From contig NZ_NTLB01000005.1 in NCBI RefSeq assembly GCF_002514725.1, positions 372,001 through 436,000 of the forward strand: a DNA stretch of 64,000 nt. Reading direction: 5' to 3'. Below the pieces are notes generated by a model. It ran no database searches. It had not been told where the DNA came from and saw nothing but the letters and a program-made list of their open reading frames with translations. Positions 50,931-60,141 of this stretch are shown here, piece by piece. This DNA is from Mangrovitalea sediminis. GTDB lineage: Bacteria; Pseudomonadota; Gammaproteobacteria; Pseudomonadales; Oleiphilaceae. Made by a program: the position numbers and the translations under genes. The number at the start of each line of letters is the position of its first letter. Within the stretch, counting starts at the first letter, position 1.

Positions 50931-53333
50931 ATGACCAATTTCAAATACATTCGCTTTTTCAATGAGCTGGGCATCGACGATGTGCCCCTGGTTGGCGGCA
51001 AGAATGCGTCACTCGGGGAAATGTATCGAACCCTGACGGAACGCGGCGTAACAGTCCCCAATGGCTTCGCCATTACCGCCGACGCCTATCGATATGTCCT
51101 CGACAAGGCGGGCGCCTGGGATGCGTTGCACGCGGCGCTGGATGGTCTGGACCCTGCCAATGTCGCGGATCTCGCCAGGCGGGGCAAACGCGCACGGGAA
51201 ATCGTCTACGGTGCAGGCCTGCCGGACGACCTTGCACAGGAGATCGTCGCGGCCTATCGGGTATTGCAGGAAGAGTACGGCGAAGACCTGAGCCTCGCAG
51301 TACGCAGCTCAGCCACTGCGGAAGACCTGCCAACGGCAAGTTTTGCCGGCCAGCAGGATACCTTCCTGAATATCCATGGAGACGAGAGCCTGCTCGACGC
51401 CTGCCGACGCGATTTCGCCAGCCTGTTCACGGATCGCGCCATTCATTACCGCCTCGATCAGGGCTTTGACCATTTCAAGGTTTTCCTTTCGATTGGCGTC
51501 ATGAAGATGGTGCGTTCCGATATCTCGTCATCCGGTGTCATGTTTACCCTGGATACCGAATCCGGATTTCGCGACTTGGTCTTCGTGACCGGCAGTTACG
51601 GATTGGGCGAGAACGTGGTTCAAGGCGCCGTCGACCCTGACGAATTCTATGTTCACAAGCCCACCTACGCCGGGGGCCACCGGGCGGTCCTGCGCCGGAG
51701 CCTGGGCGACAAGGCCGTCAAGATGATCTATCTGGAGGGCGATACGCGCCAGACCACGCGCAATATTCCCACACCGAAGGCGGACCGCGAACGTTACTGC
51801 ATCGACGATAGCGATGTGCTGGAACTCGCCGGTTATGCCATGACCATCGAGCAGCATTATCAGCGCCCAATGGATATCGAGTGGGCCAAGGACGGTACCG
51901 ACGGCAAGCTCTATATCGTGCAGGCGCGCCCGGAGACCGTCGCCTCCCAACGGGTACTGACAGTGCTGGAGACCGATGTCCTCGACGGCAAAGGCGAGAT
52001 TATTGCCACCGGGCGTGCCGTCGGCGAACGTATTGCCAGCGGCCGTACCCGGGTGATTACCTCCGTCGCGAAGCTGGACGAATTCCAGCCCGGCGAAATT
52101 CTTGTGGCCGATACCACCACGCCGGACTGGGAGCCGGTGATGAAGACGGCTGCCGCCATCGTTACCAACCGGGGTGGTCGCACCTGCCATGCAGCCATCA
52201 TTGCCCGGGAACTGGGTATTCCTGCCGTCGTCGGCGCAGGAACCGCAACCAGCGACATCCCGGATGGCGAGATTGCTACGGTTTCCTGTGCCGAGGGCGA
52301 TAGCGGACATATCTATCGGGGTGAAGTGCCGTTCCACCGCGAACAGACCGAGATTGGCGACCTGCCCCGTCCGGCTACTCACATCATGATCAACCTGGGC
52401 AATCCGGAGATTGCCTTCAAGACGTCCTTTCTGCCCAATGACGGCGTTGGCCTGGCCCGGATGGAATTCATCATCAATGAATACATCAAGATCCACCCTA
52501 TGGCACTCCTGCATCCGGAAAGGGTGACCGATGCCACTGTCCGCGACACTATCGACCTCCTGACACGCGGCGCGCCGGATAAGGCGACCTTCTTTGTTCA
52601 AAGGCTCTCGGAAGGCATCGGTACCATAGCGGCTGCCTTCTGGCCAAAGCCGGTCGTGGTCCGGCTGTCGGACTTCAAATCCAACGAGTACGCCAGCCTG
52701 CTTGGGGGCAGCGCCTTCGAACCGGACGAAGCCAATCCCATGATTGGATTCCGCGGTGCTTCCCGCTATGCCCATCCAGCGTATGTCGAAGGCTTCCACC
52801 TGGAGTGCCGGGCCATGAAACGTGTCCGCGATACGATGGGGCTGACCAACGTCATCGTTATGCTGCCCTTTGTGCGCCGTGTTCAGGAGGCCGATGCGGT
52901 ATTGGCCAAAATGGCGGAGTTCGGGCTGACCCGGGGTGAAAACGGCCTGCAGGTCTATGCAATGTGCGAGATACCCAACAACGTTATCCTGATCGACCAG
53001 TTCGCTAAACGGTTCGACGGTTTTTCCATCGGCTCGAACGATCTCACCCAATTAACCCTCGGTGTTGACCGGGACAGCGAAATCGTCGCCTTCGACTATG
53101 ACGAGCGGGATGATGGTGTCAAAGAGATGATCCGCCTTGCCGTAGAAGGCTGCCGCCGGAACGGCATCCATTCAGGACTTTGCGGCCAGGCACCTTCCGA
53201 TTATCCGGAAATGGCCGAATACCTGGTGCAGCTCGGTATCGATTCGATGAGTCTCAATCCCGATACCGTCGTTGCCACAACCCGACGGGTTCTCCAGGTG
53301 GAGGCGAATCTTAAACGCACTTCCGGCGAGTGA
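50931..53333 (+). CDS. ppsA: Phosphoenolpyruvate synthase
   Basis: 800 residues, close to E. coli PpsA (792). The ATP-binding N-terminal domain opens FNELGIDDVPLVGGKNASLGEMYR, the swivelling domain carries the phospho-histidine H420 in GGRTCHAAIIARELGIPAVVG, and the C-terminal PEP/pyruvate barrel ends FSIGSNDLTQLTLGVDRDS with the active-site cysteine in GLCGQAPSDYPE. It makes PEP from pyruvate and ATP. Start 50931 gives the family N-terminus; upstream codons to 50880 are not conserved in character. No PpsR regulator gene is nearby. With NifJ it would allow carbon flow from acetyl-CoA or pyruvate to PEP. Confidence 0.95.
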   Translation: MTNFKYIRFFNELGIDDVPLVGGKNASLGEMYRTLTERGVTVPNGFAITADAYRYVLDKAGAWDALHAALDGLDPANVADLARRGKRAREIVYGAGLPDDLAQEIVAAYRVLQEEYGEDLSLAVRSSATAEDLPTASFAGQQDTFLNIHGDESLLDACRRDFASLFTDRAIHYRLDQGFDHFKVFLSIGVMKMVRSDISSSGVMFTLDTESGFRDLVFVTGSYGLGENVVQGAVDPDEFYVHKPTYAGGHRAVLRRSLGDKAVKMIYLEGDTRQTTRNIPTPKADRERYCIDDSDVLELAGYAMTIEQHYQRPMDIEWAKDGTDGKLYIVQARPETVASQRVLTVLETDVLDGKGEIIATGRAVGERIASGRTRVITSVAKLDEFQPGEILVADTTTPDWEPVMKTAAAIVTNRGGRTCHAAIIARELGIPAVVGAGTATSDIPDGEIATVSCAEGDSGHIYRGEVPFHREQTEIGDLPRPATHIMINLGNPEIAFKTSFLPNDGVGLARMEFIINEYIKIHPMALLHPERVTDATVRDTIDLLTRGAPDKATFFVQRLSEGIGTIAAAFWPKPVVVRLSDFKSNEYASLLGGSAFEPDEANPMIGFRGASRYAHPAYVEGFHLECRAMKRVRDTMGLTNVIVMLPFVRRVQEADAVLAKMAEFGLTRGENGLQVYAMCEIPNNVILIDQFAKRFDGFSIGSNDLTQLTLGVDRDSEIVAFDYDERDDGVKEMIRLAVEGCRRNGIHSGLCGQAPSDYPEMAEYLVQLGIDSMSLNPDTVVATTRRVLQVEANLKRTSGE

Positions 53334-53348
53334 ATTCGGCGATCCCGC

Positions 53349-53382
53349 GTCATCAGGGGCGGAGATACAGGCCCCCGATGAC
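53349..53382 (+). terminator. Hairpin after ppsA
   Basis: GTCATCAGGGGC (53349-53360) pairs with GCCCCCGATGAC (53371-53382), with one mismatch, 15 bp after the ppsA stop. There is no clear T-run. It separates ppsA from the promoter region of the next operon; I see nothing else in 53383-53506. Confidence 0.5.
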
Positions 53383-53506
53383 CGTCTTCGTATCAAGTTG
53401 CCTGTGCCGGGCACACAGAACTGGCCATAAATTGTTCTATTTAAACGTCATTATGTGATTCCAGATCAAGTTTTGGTGATGTCACGGGCCGGACCTCCCC
53501 CGCAAG

Positions 53507-53548
53507 TTGACGCGGGTCAAATGGGGCCGCGAGGCCCCCTCCTAGACT
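53507..53548 (+). promoter_or_regulatory. FNR/CRP-type promoter of the HemN-like/gadC/gad operon
   Basis: TTGACGCGGGTCAA (53507-53520) and a -10-like TAGACT (53543-53548) place the box centre at exactly -41.5 from a start near 53555. Between them lies GGGGCC-GCGA-GGCCCC (53523-53538), a perfect inverted repeat. The box shares TTGACGC-GGTCA with the one before the gltD-like operon. Start codon is at 53601 with GGGAGG upstream. Confidence 0.65.
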
Positions 53549-53600
53549 AAGAACCGACACCAATCAGATATCCATTCCAATATTGGTGGGAGGATGAATA

Positions 53601-54518
53601 ATGGCGCTCTCAGGTCAACGTATGAGTTCCCGATCAGACCGTAATTGCCACCTCGCCGATATCGATAGCCTTGGGCTTTGGCGGTGTGTCACGCGTAAGC
53701 ATTCATTACTTTCGTCGCTCCAGGATCAAACCCGGCATAGCAGCGAAACCCCGGCACGCAATACGCTGCTCGAAGCCAATCCCCACCAGGGTACCGTGGC
53801 GTTAGCCCTCGAATTTCCGTTCAAGACCATGCCGGTCTGCACAGAAACGAACAGCGAAGCGGCCGGTAACGCAATCCGCCGGTATCTGGACAACCTCCTG
53901 GACGAGGCCCGCCGGGTTGGTGAGCTATTGCAGGACGGCCCAGCTGTATCACATCTCTATCTGTTGGGAAACGTGGCCGGCTGGCTCGATGCCGCTGAAC
54001 TCACCGAAGTCATGTTTCGGCTTGGCCGATATTTTCATGTGCGTCAGAGTCAGGGGCATTGCGCCGTTTTGGCGGTGGATGACTGGAACCAGGACAAGGG
54101 CGCCTATAACCTGATCAGGGGCCTGGGTTTCACCCATTTGCTGATCAATAGCACTCTGCCCTTACAAGGAAGTGCCGATTCAGAGCGGTTCGCTGCGCTT
54201 CGACAACATTGGGATAAGCTCGGTTTAACCCCCATTGTGCCCGTCGTTGACGACACCGGCGTTCATGCATTTCAACGGATTGGAGAACGCGATACGGCGA
54301 TGGCCGGTATCGGCGAAAACATCGAAGCCGTCGTTGACGCCGCGCCGGACCGGCTTATCGGCTTGGGGTTGGGAGCTTGGTCCGTATTAGGTCATCAGCT
54401 CCTGCGGAACCCTACGCAACTGAACCATTATTACGGGAGCCTGTCAGAAAGACGCCTGGATGGACAGGCAGCGAATCGGAATAGGGTTTTGAAGACGCGG
54501 GAGGGGTCATCGCTCTGA
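53601..54518 (+). CDS. HemN-like protein lacking the radical-SAM cysteine motif
   Basis: 305 residues, against about 455 for HemN. After an unlike N-terminus, residues about 66-180 follow the order of HemN: ALALEFPFKTMPVC where HemN has LYVHIPFC, RRYLDNLLDEA, VSHLYLLGNVAGWLDAAEL where HemN has the GGGTP segment, LGRYFHV and LIRGLGFTHLLINS. Near the end, DRLIGLGLGAWSVLGHQLLRNP and LNHYYGSL match the HemN segment DLLGMGVSAISMIG and LKQYY. The CxxxCxxC iron-sulfur motif and GGGTP are both lost, and the HemN C-terminal domain is missing, so catalysis is unlikely. It heads the operon with a GadC-like permease and glutamate decarboxylase. Homology is by eye; the role is unknown. Confidence 0.6.
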   Translation: MALSGQRMSSRSDRNCHLADIDSLGLWRCVTRKHSLLSSLQDQTRHSSETPARNTLLEANPHQGTVALALEFPFKTMPVCTETNSEAAGNAIRRYLDNLLDEARRVGELLQDGPAVSHLYLLGNVAGWLDAAELTEVMFRLGRYFHVRQSQGHCAVLAVDDWNQDKGAYNLIRGLGFTHLLINSTLPLQGSADSERFAALRQHWDKLGLTPIVPVVDDTGVHAFQRIGERDTAMAGIGENIEAVVDAAPDRLIGLGLGAWSVLGHQLLRNPTQLNHYYGSLSERRLDGQAANRNRVLKTREGSSL

Positions 54519-54587
54519 CGAACAAGTTTCCGCTTCCCCGGAGTTGCCGCTTTCGCGCTTAATTTTCGATATAAAGGACGCATTTCA

Positions 54588-56006
54588 TTGAGCACGGCAA
54601 CTCCGGATACGTCGGGTGGCATGCCCCATTTAGGCATAACCACCCTGACCTTCATGACAACGGCACTTTTCCTCACCCTTCGCAACATGCCGATGATGGC
54701 CGAGACCGGCCTGCAGATGGTGTTCTTTAACCTGATCACCATGTTCGCCTTCTTGATTCCCCTGGCACTGGTCTCCGCAGAATTGGCAACCACCTGGCCA
54801 AAGAATGGTGTTTTTCACTGGGTCGAGGAAGCCTTCGGGTCCCGATGGGGGCTGGTCGCCGTTTGGCTGCAGTGGATACAAAGCCTGTTTGGCATCACCT
54901 CCATCCTGTCCTATGTGGCCGCCAGTCTCGCCTATGCCATCGACCCCAGCCTATCCAGCCATAGAACCTTTATCGTGGGTGTGATTCTGGTGGTGTACTG
55001 GGTCGCGACACTGGGTAATCTCCGGGGCACCCGTGCTTCGGGATATATATCCAGCATCTGCCTGGGTGCGGGTGTGATCTTTCCGAGCCTGGTGCTGATC
55101 GTGCTGGCCGGCGTCTATGTGGCCTCCGGGCAGCCATTGCACCTGAACCTGGCGCTAACCGTCGACAACTGGCTGCCCGTGCACCATGCACAGCATTCGT
55201 TTGTCCTGTTTCTCGGTTTTATCTTTGGGGTCGTCGGTATCGAAGTGTCTGCCAACCATGCAAATGAAGTTCGTAACGTCCGGCGCACCTATCCCATCGC
55301 CGTGTTCTCTGCCGCAGCGTTGGGATTTGTGCTGACCTTATTGGGCGGCCTGGCGGTTGCCGTGGTCGTTCCCTCACAGCAGTTGGACTTGGTTTCCGGC
55401 AGCGTCCAGGCACTGCAACGATTGCTGGCGCTCGATCACCTGAGCGGGTTGATGTCTTTAACCGCCCTGCTCGTTGCCGTCGGCGCCGCAGGTCAGGTCA
55501 GCACCTGGGTCCTGGGTCCCCTCAAAGGACTCTGGGCCGCGGGAAAATCCGGTTACCTGCCGCCCCGCCTGCAGGCTGTCAATCGTCATGGCGTACCGCA
55601 CCACTTACTCCTGGTACAGGCGTTGGCCATGAGCGTCGTGGCGCTGGTGTTCCTCTTCACCCGGGACATCGACGCGGCGTTTCTCCTGCTGACCTCAGCC
55701 GCCGTAGTGCTATACAGTGCCATGTATCTATTGCTGTTCGCGGCGGCGATCCGCTTGCGCTATTCCGAGCCAGCCCGAATACGTCCCTATCGGGTCCCGG
55801 GCGGCAAAAACTGGGGGCTTTGGCTCGTTGCCGGCCTTGGATTCATGACCACGGTCTTATGTCTCGCCATCGGTTTGTTCATTCCCGGGAATGACATAGT
55901 TCCAAGCCATTACATCGGCGCCATGATGGGCATATTGGTTGCGATGATACTGGTCCCCCTCATGCTCTATCGCTGGCGCCGGCCAGCCTGGACAAACGCG
56001 ACGTAA
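54588..56006 (+). CDS. APC family amino acid permease (GadC-like)
   Basis: 472 residues, about twelve helices. The N-terminal stretch MPHLGITTLTFMTTALFLTLRNMPMMAETGLQMVFFNLITMFAFLIPLALVSAELATTWP matches the glutamate/GABA antiporter branch of the APC family, as does GVFHWVEEAFGSRWG. TTG start at 54588 with AAGGA upstream; it lies 69 bp after the HemN-like gene and 15 bp before glutamate decarboxylase. Import of glutamate in exchange for GABA is the natural inference. The auto-inhibitory C-plug of E. coli GadC is absent or very short. Confidence 0.85.
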   Translation: MSTATPDTSGGMPHLGITTLTFMTTALFLTLRNMPMMAETGLQMVFFNLITMFAFLIPLALVSAELATTWPKNGVFHWVEEAFGSRWGLVAVWLQWIQSLFGITSILSYVAASLAYAIDPSLSSHRTFIVGVILVVYWVATLGNLRGTRASGYISSICLGAGVIFPSLVLIVLAGVYVASGQPLHLNLALTVDNWLPVHHAQHSFVLFLGFIFGVVGIEVSANHANEVRNVRRTYPIAVFSAAALGFVLTLLGGLAVAVVVPSQQLDLVSGSVQALQRLLALDHLSGLMSLTALLVAVGAAGQVSTWVLGPLKGLWAAGKSGYLPPRLQAVNRHGVPHHLLLVQALAMSVVALVFLFTRDIDAAFLLLTSAAVVLYSAMYLLLFAAAIRLRYSEPARIRPYRVPGGKNWGLWLVAGLGFMTTVLCLAIGLFIPGNDIVPSHYIGAMMGILVAMILVPLMLYRWRRPAWTNAT

Positions 56007-56021
56007 AGGAGCTACATCCCC

Positions 56022-57395
56022 ATGGTCAAGAAACTCAAGCCCGATACCAATCTCGCTCCCACCTACGGCTGCCGGGCAATGGCCCATCCGATTCCCAAAT
56101 ACGCATTACCCCATGAAGAACTGGACTCCCGTACCGCTTACCAACTCGTGCATGACGAACTCATGCTGGACGGCAACGCACGCCTGAACCTGGCGACCTT
56201 CGTCACGACCTGGATGGAACCCGAAGCCGAACAGTTGATGGCCGAAACCTTCAACAAGAATATGATCGACAAGGACGAGTATCCCCAAACCGCCGAGCTC
56301 GAAACCCGTTGCGTGAACATGATCGCCCGGCTGTTCAATGCACCGGAAGAACAAAGTGCCATCGGGGTTTCCGCGATCGGCTCCAGCGAAGCCATTATGC
56401 TCGCCGGCATGGCCTTAAAGTGGCGCTGGAAAGCACGGCGGCTCGTCGCCAACCAGCCCACCAATAAGCCCAATCTCATATTGGGTACCAACGTTCAGGT
56501 CGTTTGGGAAAAATTCTGCCGTTATTGGGAAGTGGAACCACGCTATGTTCCCATGACCGAAAACCGTTTTGTCATCTCTCCGGAGGAAGTCACAAGCCGC
56601 ATTGACGAAAATACCATCGGGGTCGTGGCTATTCTTGGCACGACTTTTACAGGGGAATACGAACCCATTGAGGCTATCCATGATGCCGTCGTAAAGCATG
56701 CCCAGGCACATAACCTTACGGTTCCCATCCATGTCGATGCCGCCAGCGGTGGGTTTGTGGCCCCCTTCATTCAACCCCACCTGCGCTGGGACTTCCGGTT
56801 GCCGAACGTGGTGTCGATCAACGTCTCCGGCCACAAATATGGATTGGTATATCCCGGTGTGGGTTGGGCCATCTGGCGCAGCCAGGAACACCTGCCTGAC
56901 GACCTGATATTCCATGTCGATTACTTGGGCGGCAATATGCCCACCTTTACGCTGAATTTTTCCCGACCGGGAAACCAGATCGTCGGCCAGTACTACAACT
57001 TTCTACGTCTAGGCCGGGCCGGTTATACCCGCATCATGACGACCCTGAGAGACACCGCGACGGGTTTATCAAAACGTATCGCACAGTTGGGTCCGTTTGC
57101 GCTGCTGAGCGATGGGAGCGACATTCCGGTCTTTGCCTTTCGCCTGAAAGATAGCCGACGCTATTCCGTCTACGATGTTTCTGATCGATTGCGCATTTAC
57201 GGCTGGCAGGTCCCGGCTTATGCGATGCCGGCGAACGCCGAAGATATTCACGCGCTCAGGATCGTTGTTCGGGAGGGTTTCTCTCGCGACATGGCGGATA
57301 TGTTGCTCCAGGACCTCAACCGCGTGGTGGACGAACTCGAGCAGGCGCCCCCCAATCAACCCAAGCAACCGGCGAGCGCCTTTCGCCACCTTTGA
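56022..57395 (+). CDS. gadB: Glutamate decarboxylase
   Basis: 457 residues, close to E. coli GadB (466). The PLP lysine is K272 in NVSGHKYGLVYPGVGW, and the cofactor pocket HVDAASGGFVAPF lies before it. The N-terminal segment around LDGNARLNLATFVTTWMEPEAEQLM is typical of the bacterial enzyme. It removes CO2 from glutamate to give GABA, consuming a cytoplasmic proton. Directly downstream of the GadC-like permease in the same operon, so the pair makes a glutamate-dependent acid-resistance system. Tail-to-tail with an AraC gene, 3 bp apart. Confidence 0.95.
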   Translation: MVKKLKPDTNLAPTYGCRAMAHPIPKYALPHEELDSRTAYQLVHDELMLDGNARLNLATFVTTWMEPEAEQLMAETFNKNMIDKDEYPQTAELETRCVNMIARLFNAPEEQSAIGVSAIGSSEAIMLAGMALKWRWKARRLVANQPTNKPNLILGTNVQVVWEKFCRYWEVEPRYVPMTENRFVISPEEVTSRIDENTIGVVAILGTTFTGEYEPIEAIHDAVVKHAQAHNLTVPIHVDAASGGFVAPFIQPHLRWDFRLPNVVSINVSGHKYGLVYPGVGWAIWRSQEHLPDDLIFHVDYLGGNMPTFTLNFSRPGNQIVGQYYNFLRLGRAGYTRIMTTLRDTATGLSKRIAQLGPFALLSDGSDIPVFAFRLKDSRRYSVYDVSDRLRIYGWQVPAYAMPANAEDIHALRIVVREGFSRDMADMLLQDLNRVVDELEQAPPNQPKQPASAFRHL

Positions 57396-57398
57396 ACG

Positions 57399-58487
57399 TT
57401 ACTCCCGAGTGAGTCGTTCCGCGTGGGGCGTACGCCCAAACCAGCGTTTGTAGGCATTGATGAAGCTGGTCGGCTCGGCGTAACCCAGCCGTTCAGCGAT
57501 ACGTTCCACCGTCAAACGGGGCACAGAGAGGTATTCTCGCGCCAGGGCCTGCCGAACCTCCTCACGCAGCTCGATAAAGGTCGTGTCGGCAGCCTTCAGG
57601 TGGCGGCGCAGGGTGCGCGGTGTCATGTGCAACTGACCGGCGACCTTCTCCAGCGTTGGCATCTCCGCGGCGCTATCGGCGAGACGCTGGCGTACCTGGG
57701 CTGCCAGTCCCGTGCGCCGGCGGCGTTGGTCCAATAACGCCTCGCATTGCTGGCGCGCCGCCTCCCGGGCCAACTCATTGGCCTGCGGCAGCGGCAGGTC
57801 CATCAGGTCCCGTCTCAAGGCAATCCGATGCCGGGAGGCGCCAAACAGGGGTTTTTGCCCCAGAAGCGCCTCATAGACTGACGTGTTTTCTGGTTCGGGA
57901 AAGGCCAACCAGAGTTCATCCAGCAAGGGCTGACCGGCCAGAATATCGTGTTGAAGGATCAGTAATGCGCTGATGTCCCGCTCGACGATAAATCGACGCA
58001 TGTTCTCGGGCATAATCGGGCGGAGTTCGTCATCGATGACATTGATACAGGTTTGGGATGCGTCAAGAGTGACAGCGAAGCGGACAAAGGCGTAGGTCAG
58101 GTTGAGATAATGAAACCCGATGTCCAGTGCTTCCTGCAGGCTACGGCTGCTGGCCAGCGCAAAACCGAGGGCACCAAAAGCCGTGAAGTGATACCGCTGC
58201 CCACATGCGATCCCGAGCCCCGGCAAGTTTGGAAGCGCCGTCATGAGGTTCCGAATCAGCCGCAACTCCTGCTGGCCGCTCACCTCAGCGGAGGGATCAC
58301 AGAGCACCTCGGCAGCAACGCCCGTGCCCGCCAGAATCGTCTCGTCGTCGATCCCCTGCTCCCGGCCGACTTCCGTCATCAGGCGCATGCTGACGATGCT
58401 TCGACGGAAATCCCAGGATGCGGTTGACGGGTTCGGATACGGCGAGGACCTTGGTGGCGATGGTGGATTCTGCATAGAGCCATTCAC
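57399..58487 (-). CDS. AraC family regulator with Arabinose_bd-type N-terminal domain
   Basis: 362 residues. The N-terminal half (about 35-240) is the ligand domain seen in OruR/ArgR-like and other AraC regulators (GLGIACGQRYHFTAFGALGFALASSRSLQEAL). The C-terminal HTH pair is LHMTPRTLRRHLKAADTTFIELREEVR and RIAERLGYAEPTSFINAYKRWFGRTP. It is divergent from the monooxygenase gene across 139 bp, so it probably regulates the monooxygenase-esterase pair; regulators of this build commonly adjoin such genes. Control of the convergent gad operon is less likely. Confidence 0.88.
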   Translation of the reverse strand: MNGSMQNPPSPPRSSPYPNPSTASWDFRRSIVSMRLMTEVGREQGIDDETILAGTGVAAEVLCDPSAEVSGQQELRLIRNLMTALPNLPGLGIACGQRYHFTAFGALGFALASSRSLQEALDIGFHYLNLTYAFVRFAVTLDASQTCINVIDDELRPIMPENMRRFIVERDISALLILQHDILAGQPLLDELWLAFPEPENTSVYEALLGQKPLFGASRHRIALRRDLMDLPLPQANELAREAARQQCEALLDQRRRRTGLAAQVRQRLADSAAEMPTLEKVAGQLHMTPRTLRRHLKAADTTFIELREEVRQALAREYLSVPRLTVERIAERLGYAEPTSFINAYKRWFGRTPHAERLTRE

Positions 58488-58626
58488 CCATTATTGTTGT
58501 CTGTGCAGTCTAATACAGACACCCCCGAATGTCCCCAAACAACGATTTTATGTCCTTTCAGGGCATCGCCCACCATAAGTCGCCCACCTACTCTATCTCT
58601 CTGAACACCCCCCTTTTGGAGAAGAT

Positions 58627-60117
58627 ATGAGTGCCATCGACACCCCAAACTCCCAGCATATCGTGATCATCGGGTCCGGTTTTGGCGGTCTCGGCATGGC
58701 TATCCAGCTTAAAAAGGCCGGTATCGAGGCGTTCTCCATTCTGGAAAAGGCTGACAGCGTCGGCGGAACCTGGCGAGACAACACCTATCCCGGCGCTGCC
58801 TGCGACGTGCAGTCACACCTGTATTCGTTTTCGTTCGAGCCCAAGAGCGATTGGTCACGCAAGTTCGGTTTACAGCCGGAAATTCGCGCTTACATGGAGC
58901 ACTGTGTCGATAAATATGGACTGCGCAATCACATCCGGTTCAATACCGAGGTTCGTTCGGCCAGCTTCGACAGGGACACCGGACTCTGGACGATTCAGAC
59001 AACGCATCGCGATCCTATAGAGGCCCGGGTGTTGATTCCAGCCTGCGGACAGCTCAACCAGCCCGCAATACCTGATATCAAGGGGATTGAAAGCTTCAAG
59101 GGTAAGATATTCCATTCGGCGCGATGGGATCATAGCTACGACCTGACCGGCAAGCGAGTGGCCGTTATCGGTACCGGTGCCAGTGCAATACAGTTCGTGC
59201 CGGAGATTGTGCATCAGGTGAAGGCACTTAAACTGTTCCAACGCTCCGGCGCCTGGGTCATACCCAAGCCCGACCGCCCCTTCACCCGCTTCGAGCAACG
59301 GGTATTCGAAAACGTCCCGGTACTCGACCGGCTCTATCGGGCACAAATCTACTGGCGCAATGAAAGCCGGGCCCTGGCGTTTACCCGCTACGGTTTTCTG
59401 CTGAACATCTTCAAATGGCAGGTCAAGCATCTCGTCCGTAAGCAGGTGCGCGACCCGGTGAAACGCGCAAAACTGATTCCCGACTACCCCGTGGGCTGTA
59501 AACGTATCCTGATGTCCAACAACTGGTTTCAGGCCATGGACCAGGACAATCTCGACCTCATTACCGAAGCAGTGGATCGTATTGAGGGAAATACGATCGT
59601 CACGCGGGACGGCCAACGTCACGATGTCGACGCCATCATTTACGCCACGGGCTTCAAGGCCACGGAATTCCTGTCCCCCATGAAATTCACCGGCCTCGAC
59701 GGCATCGATCTGACCCGGGCATGGAAAGACGGCGCCGAAGCCTATAAAGGGATCTCCGTTTCGGGCTTCCCCAACCTGTTCATTCTGTATGGCCCTAACA
59801 CCAACCTGGCGCACAGCTCCATACTCTTTATGCTGGAATCGCAGATCCGTTACGTGATGCAATGCGTGCGAACATTGCAGGCCCCCGGGCTGCGGTACAT
59901 GGACGTCAAACCCGACCGCCAGCAAGCATACGATGACAATATACAGGCGCGACTGAAAAACAGTGTCTGGGAGGCTGGATGTACGTCCTGGTACAAGACG
60001 GCATCTGGCAGGAATACCAATAACTGGCCCGGCTTCACCTTCAGCTACCGGCTCATGACCGGCAAGCTGGAGTTGCAGGACTACGAATTAGAGCCCGCAA
60101 CCGCAACCCAGGCCTGA
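58627..60117 (+). CDS. Flavin-containing Baeyer-Villiger-type monooxygenase
   Basis: 496 residues. The FAD motif GSGFGGLGMAIQLKKAG opens the protein, with GGTWRDNTYPGAACDVQSHLYSFSF following. The fingerprint FKGKIFHSARW (residues 157-167) fits the FxGxxxHxxxW pattern of Baeyer-Villiger and related class B monooxygenases, and the NADPH motif GTGASAIQFVPEI comes right after. It would insert oxygen next to a carbonyl, turning a ketone into an ester or lactone, or hydroxylate a heteroatom. GGAGAAGAT precedes the start. The esterase gene lies 24 bp downstream. Confidence 0.92.
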   Translation: MSAIDTPNSQHIVIIGSGFGGLGMAIQLKKAGIEAFSILEKADSVGGTWRDNTYPGAACDVQSHLYSFSFEPKSDWSRKFGLQPEIRAYMEHCVDKYGLRNHIRFNTEVRSASFDRDTGLWTIQTTHRDPIEARVLIPACGQLNQPAIPDIKGIESFKGKIFHSARWDHSYDLTGKRVAVIGTGASAIQFVPEIVHQVKALKLFQRSGAWVIPKPDRPFTRFEQRVFENVPVLDRLYRAQIYWRNESRALAFTRYGFLLNIFKWQVKHLVRKQVRDPVKRAKLIPDYPVGCKRILMSNNWFQAMDQDNLDLITEAVDRIEGNTIVTRDGQRHDVDAIIYATGFKATEFLSPMKFTGLDGIDLTRAWKDGAEAYKGISVSGFPNLFILYGPNTNLAHSSILFMLESQIRYVMQCVRTLQAPGLRYMDVKPDRQQAYDDNIQARLKNSVWEAGCTSWYKTASGRNTNNWPGFTFSYRLMTGKLELQDYELEPATATQA

Positions 60118-60141
60118 ACCGTCACAAGGATCACCCTTTCA

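Noticed and set aside
51528-53051. 507-codon minus-strand frame opposite ppsA
   Set aside because: Complement shadow of ppsA with no motif of its own.
53450-53470. GTGATTCCAGATCAA as a further FNR box
   Set aside because: The half-site spacing is 5, not 4; the clear box is at 53507-53520.
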